From positions 2,294,001-2,358,000 of the forward strand of contig OY720101.1 of the NCBI GenBank assembly GCA_963082875.1: a stretch of 64,000 nucleotides of DNA, written 5' to 3'. The notes beneath the pieces were generated by a model. It was not told the DNA's origin. It ran no database searches and saw only the letters and a list, made by a program, of their open reading frames with translations. Below are positions 63,801 through 64,000 of this stretch, piece after piece; position 1 is the first letter of the stretch, and each line of letters begins with the position of its first letter. The position numbers and the translations under genes are program-made. The DNA is from Corella eumyota. Taxonomy: Eukaryota > Chordata > Ascidiacea > Phlebobranchia > Corellidae.

Positions 63801-63905
63801 ATAATGAAGATTCTTGCACGCAAACATGCTTCAATACTGTTGGTTCTTATGAATGTGCTTGTAGTGTAGGTTATGTTTTAATGGAAAATGGAAAAGATTG
63901 CCAAG
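15756..63905 (+). CDS. Giant follistatin/Kazal-Ig-Ig-mucin-EGF protein, 3' end outside window
   Basis: Ten exons join in frame: 15756-15822 (signal peptide), 16928-16998 and 17649-17808 (follistatin/Kazal), 18399-18609 and 18792-18937 (Ig1), 19196-19246 (linker), 19411-19618 and 19827-19972 (Ig2), 20330-63706 (mucin repeats plus EGF) and 63783-63905 (calcium-binding EGF). At least 14,853 residues are predicted. Module borders are phase 1 apart from one phase-0 split inside the follistatin module and phase-2 splits inside each Ig domain, as in shuffled extracellular modules. The product should be secreted or surface-bound, with a very long O-glycosylated Thr-rich stalk. No membrane span is seen inside the window. 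The start at 15756 or the in-frame ATG at 15750 gives a good signal peptide. The role is unknown; tunic, mucus, adhesion or recognition are all possible. Confidence 0.85.
16042..16122 (+). ncRNA. MicroRNA-precursor-like hairpin in intron 1 of the giant gene
   Basis: Bases 16042-16077 (GCTTTTACTCGCTTCAACCA...TTTTGAT) pair with 16089-16122 (ATCAAAAGT...TGATGAGAATGTAAGC) around an 11-base loop. I count about 27 pairs. They include uninterrupted stretches of 10 bp (TCAACCATTA) and 9 bp (ACTTTTGAT). Single mismatches and one 4/2 internal loop interrupt the stem. Its length and mismatch pattern fit a pre-miRNA on the sense strand of the host intron. A short inverted-repeat transposon remnant is the alternative. 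Confidence 0.4.
16928..17808 (+). CDS. Follistatin/Kazal module (exons 2 and 3)
   Basis: Exons 16928-16998 and 17649-17808 give CRKDWECSFEAECNQFG, then QCVCRHDCRGQP, VCSSNKRVYKNKCHL and MCIRQRALTVRCYGDC. The cysteine spacing and the VCxSxxxxYxNxCxL core are those of a follistatin domain: an EGF-like half followed by a Kazal half. The module most resembles, from memory, follistatin-like and IGFBP7-type proteins, where it is also followed by Ig domains. The second donor is CTAA|GTACAA, weaker than the others but the only one nearby that keeps the Ig frame open. Confidence 0.8.
17064..17300 (-). mobile_element. tRNA-derived SINE, copy 2 (diverged)
   Basis: On the minus strand a tRNA-like head (GGTTTGATTCC B-box-like word) is followed by CTGTAGCACC and a body that aligns with copy 1 through the GGCATTTAGGGAT and TTAGACCGTTATTAGCG segments, ending near GTCAACTTTCACACG. 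It is clearly more diverged than copy 1. It sits in intron 2 of the giant gene. Confidence 0.5.
17346..17463 (+). mobile_element. SINE 3' fragment, copy 3, head-to-head with copy 2
   Basis: This stretch (ATCGGGCATTTATAAC ... CTTCCCACATCGAG) is the reverse complement of the body of copy 1, about 80% identical by eye. It ends in an A-rich tail, GAAAAAATAAG. The tRNA-like head is missing, so it is a 5'-truncated copy on the opposite strand to copy 2. The pair could also be read as the arms of one inverted-repeat element. Confidence 0.5.
18399..18937 (+). CDS. First Ig domain (two exons)
   Basis: Exons 18399-18609 and 18792-18937 form one V-like Ig domain. The B-strand is SVTLICEY, the C-strand VKWFKEN, the E-strand ASLTIKDL and the F-strand SDQGKYGCRV, so both fold cysteines, the core Trp and the D-x-G-x-Y-x-C signature are present. 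It is split by a phase-2 intron inside the domain. The domain starts and ends in phase 1, which allows shuffling or duplication. Confidence 0.88.
19196..19246 (+). CDS. Short Pro/Thr linker exon between the Ig domains
   Basis: This 51-base exon encodes DTPVTVPAITQPKPSIP with phase-1 borders. Acceptor TTAAG is weak, but frame and phase fit both neighbours. It is a hinge, and because it is symmetric it could be skipped without breaking the frame. Confidence 0.55.
19411..19972 (+). CDS. Second Ig domain (two exons)
   Basis: Exons 19411-19618 and 19827-19972 repeat the layout of the first Ig domain. The second half is exactly the same length (146 bp) and carries ASLTITKL and DTGKYGCRVM. The first half has ATLICSYP and ARINWYKKG. 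The shared KYGCRV and the identical intron position show the two domains arose by duplication. Before the giant exon begins, the domain ends VDLIVKQ. Confidence 0.88.
20330..24650 (+). repeat. Mucin block A: about 140 ten-residue (30-bp) repeats
   Basis: The consensus unit is TTSTEALPV(E/K/Q), encoded by ACTTCTACTGAAGCTTTGCCTGTT plus a charged codon. Variants include PFKTTTTETL, SVETTSIEAL and PVKSTSTEAM. A few five- or one-residue slips break the period (for example KSTSVQTTST near 21390). A segment of about 1.2 kb from 21001 recurs at 22186 (offset 1,185 bp) with few changes. Units alternate acidic, basic and neutral tenth residues. Confidence 0.9.
20330..63706 (+). CDS. Single 43,377-bp coding exon: mucin-like repeat domain plus EGF
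   Basis: The exon opens at acceptor TAATCACAG and closes at GAAGATG|GTAAGT. One reading frame stays open for 14,458 codons. The encoded protein is dominated by Thr, Ser, Pro, Lys and Glu. It lacks aromatic residues in long stretches and has only three cysteines before the terminal EGF. It consists of 10-residue and 44-residue tandem repeats, described below. It is expected to be heavily O-glycosylated; N-glycosylation sequons also recur (NAS, NVS). Because no repeat copy carries a frameshift or stop, the frame is under selection. Confidence 0.92.
24700..44016 (+). repeat. Mucin block B: 44-residue repeats in higher-order blocks
   Basis: The base unit is about 44 residues: STTKIIEASAEMHPKSTASV, then DIEVIELKPTGHTKVFATTM and PEAK. 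Related variants carry PEKILLKSTARVELKQVDLK or KELLPKSTVSFDIEQVE. These are organised in longer blocks marked by a PKIVSYTTLPDIKYITKLFE segment, encoded at 27571, 29185, 31987, 34273, 36559, 38569, 40855 and 43657. Block lengths are thus 1,614, 2,802, 2,286, 2,286, 2,010, 2,286 and 2,802 bp. Adjacent 2,286-bp blocks differ at only a handful of sites. Confidence 0.88.
44017..57190 (+). repeat. Mucin block C: 132-bp repeats with exact period
   Basis: The unit is PTKVFSTTLPK(Q/I)KPT, then a P/T-rich turn, (I/F)EASAEMLPKST and V(V/I)DI(E/K)QVELKST, 44 residues. ACTAAAGTATTTTC starts at 44017 and the last copy at 57085, a distance of 13,068 bp or exactly 99 x 132, so no net length change occurs. 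A large duplication with offset 4,620 bp (35 units) links about 47.3-49.0 kb with 51.9-53.6 kb. Rare S-to-C changes give FEACAEM (near 47510) and EVCAEM (near 50545). Confidence 0.9.
57190..57480 (+). other. Unique spacer between mucin blocks C and D
   Basis: The frame stays open but the repeat is lost. The segment reads VPVPTIELVIK, then TTDFQIFDEIINDDGLQIFE, LEPSEHTTIPKTKYLTTG and DEATRKHVKTTT. It is acidic, with Phe, Ile and Asp residues absent from the repeats, and is the only long non-repetitive stretch between the Ig domains and the EGF. It might be a folded patch or a processing site; I recognise no family. Confidence 0.6.
57481..63535 (+). repeat. Mucin block D: about 195 ten-residue (30-bp) repeats
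   Basis: The consensus is PVKTTSTEAL, with frequent variants TEPL, TKSL, IEQL, SETL and LAEIFPV. From 57691 to the end of the block the 30-bp register never shifts, about 194 units. The last residue before TT is nearly always Lys, unlike block A. A segment at about 59,671-60,297 recurs at 61,141-61,767 (offset 1,470 bp, 49 units), and an EQL-EAL-EPL-ETL group recurs near 58.9, 60.8 and 61.8 kb. Confidence 0.9.
63598..63706 (+). CDS. EGF domain at the end of the giant exon
   Basis: The residues LICTPNYCRNGGVCKVKG and QQCECPPAFKGKFCED hold six cysteines in the C-x4-C-x5-C-x8-C-x-C-x8-C order of a classical EGF module, including CRNGGVC and the G-x-x-C end. It follows directly on a short non-repeat linker (VDFNVTRHTVTTLPV). 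The exon closes in phase 1, ready for further EGF modules. Confidence 0.9.
63783..63905 (+). CDS. Calcium-binding EGF domain exon
   Basis: The residues DHDECFNNEDSC, TQTCFNTVGSYECAC and SVGYVLMENGKDCQ carry the D-x-D-E-C start and the C-x-N-T-x-G-S-Y/F-x-C centre of calcium-binding EGF domains. The N in CFNT is the usual beta-hydroxylation position. The exon is 123 bp with phase-1 borders. A 76-bp intron precedes it, and 63906-64000 is the next intron, so the gene continues to the right. Confidence 0.9.
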
Positions 63906-64000
63906 GTAAAACGCCAGTAATAAGCAAAACAATAATTCAAGGAAATACAATTTGGTGATACACTATCTATTATAGGCTTTTAAAAGTATCAACTAATTAT

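Overview
The window looks like AT-rich (roughly 70% A+T by eye) invertebrate-chordate DNA, most likely an ascidian tunicate. Introns are short (mostly 76-650 bp) with clean GT-AG sites. A tRNA-Pro nearly matches the vertebrate gene, there are tRNA-derived SINEs, and the genes belong to animal signalling and extracellular families. The species call is inference. No bacterial, plasmid or viral feature was seen.

Layout. (1) 1-11554, minus strand: the 5' part of a receptor-type protein tyrosine phosphatase of the PTPRR/PTPN5/PTPN7 class. It has a short ectodomain, one membrane span, a kinase-interaction motif and the start of the phosphatase domain, and it runs off the left edge. Its 7.9-kb intron holds a tRNA-Pro(TGG), a SINE and clustered CACGTG and TGACGTCA palindromes. 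(2) 11555-13768: intergenic DNA with three STAT-type (TTCN3GAA) palindromes and a TATA box at its right end. (3) 13769-15036, plus: a five-exon gene with only phase-0 introns, encoding a 195-residue secreted, mostly helical, eight-cysteine protein with an AU-rich 3' UTR. It has the layout of a four-helix-bundle cytokine. (4) 15756 to beyond 63905, plus: a giant extracellular gene. Small exons encode a signal peptide, a follistatin/Kazal module and two Ig domains. They are followed by one exon of 43,377 bp (20330-63706) encoding 14,458 codons of Thr-rich mucin-like repeats and an EGF domain, and then by a calcium-binding-EGF exon. The gene continues past the right edge.

The giant exon has four parts: a 10-residue-repeat block (about 20.3-24.65 kb), a 44-residue-repeat block with higher-order repeats of 1.6-2.8 kb (24.7-44.0 kb), a strictly periodic array of 99 steps of exactly 132 bp (44.0-57.2 kb), and, after a short unique spacer, a second 10-residue-repeat block (57.5-63.5 kb). 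Some neighbouring repeat blocks are almost identical, which points to recent expansion and warns of possible assembly collapse.

Possible connection: a putative secreted cytokine next to an Ig-mucin surface or secreted protein, both driven by TATAAAACCC promoters, would fit mucosal or tunic defence. That is inference; nothing in the sequence proves a functional link. The strongest candidates for something undescribed are the single-exon Ig-mucin, the helical cytokine-like gene with STAT sites and an AU-rich tail, and an intronic microRNA-like hairpin.
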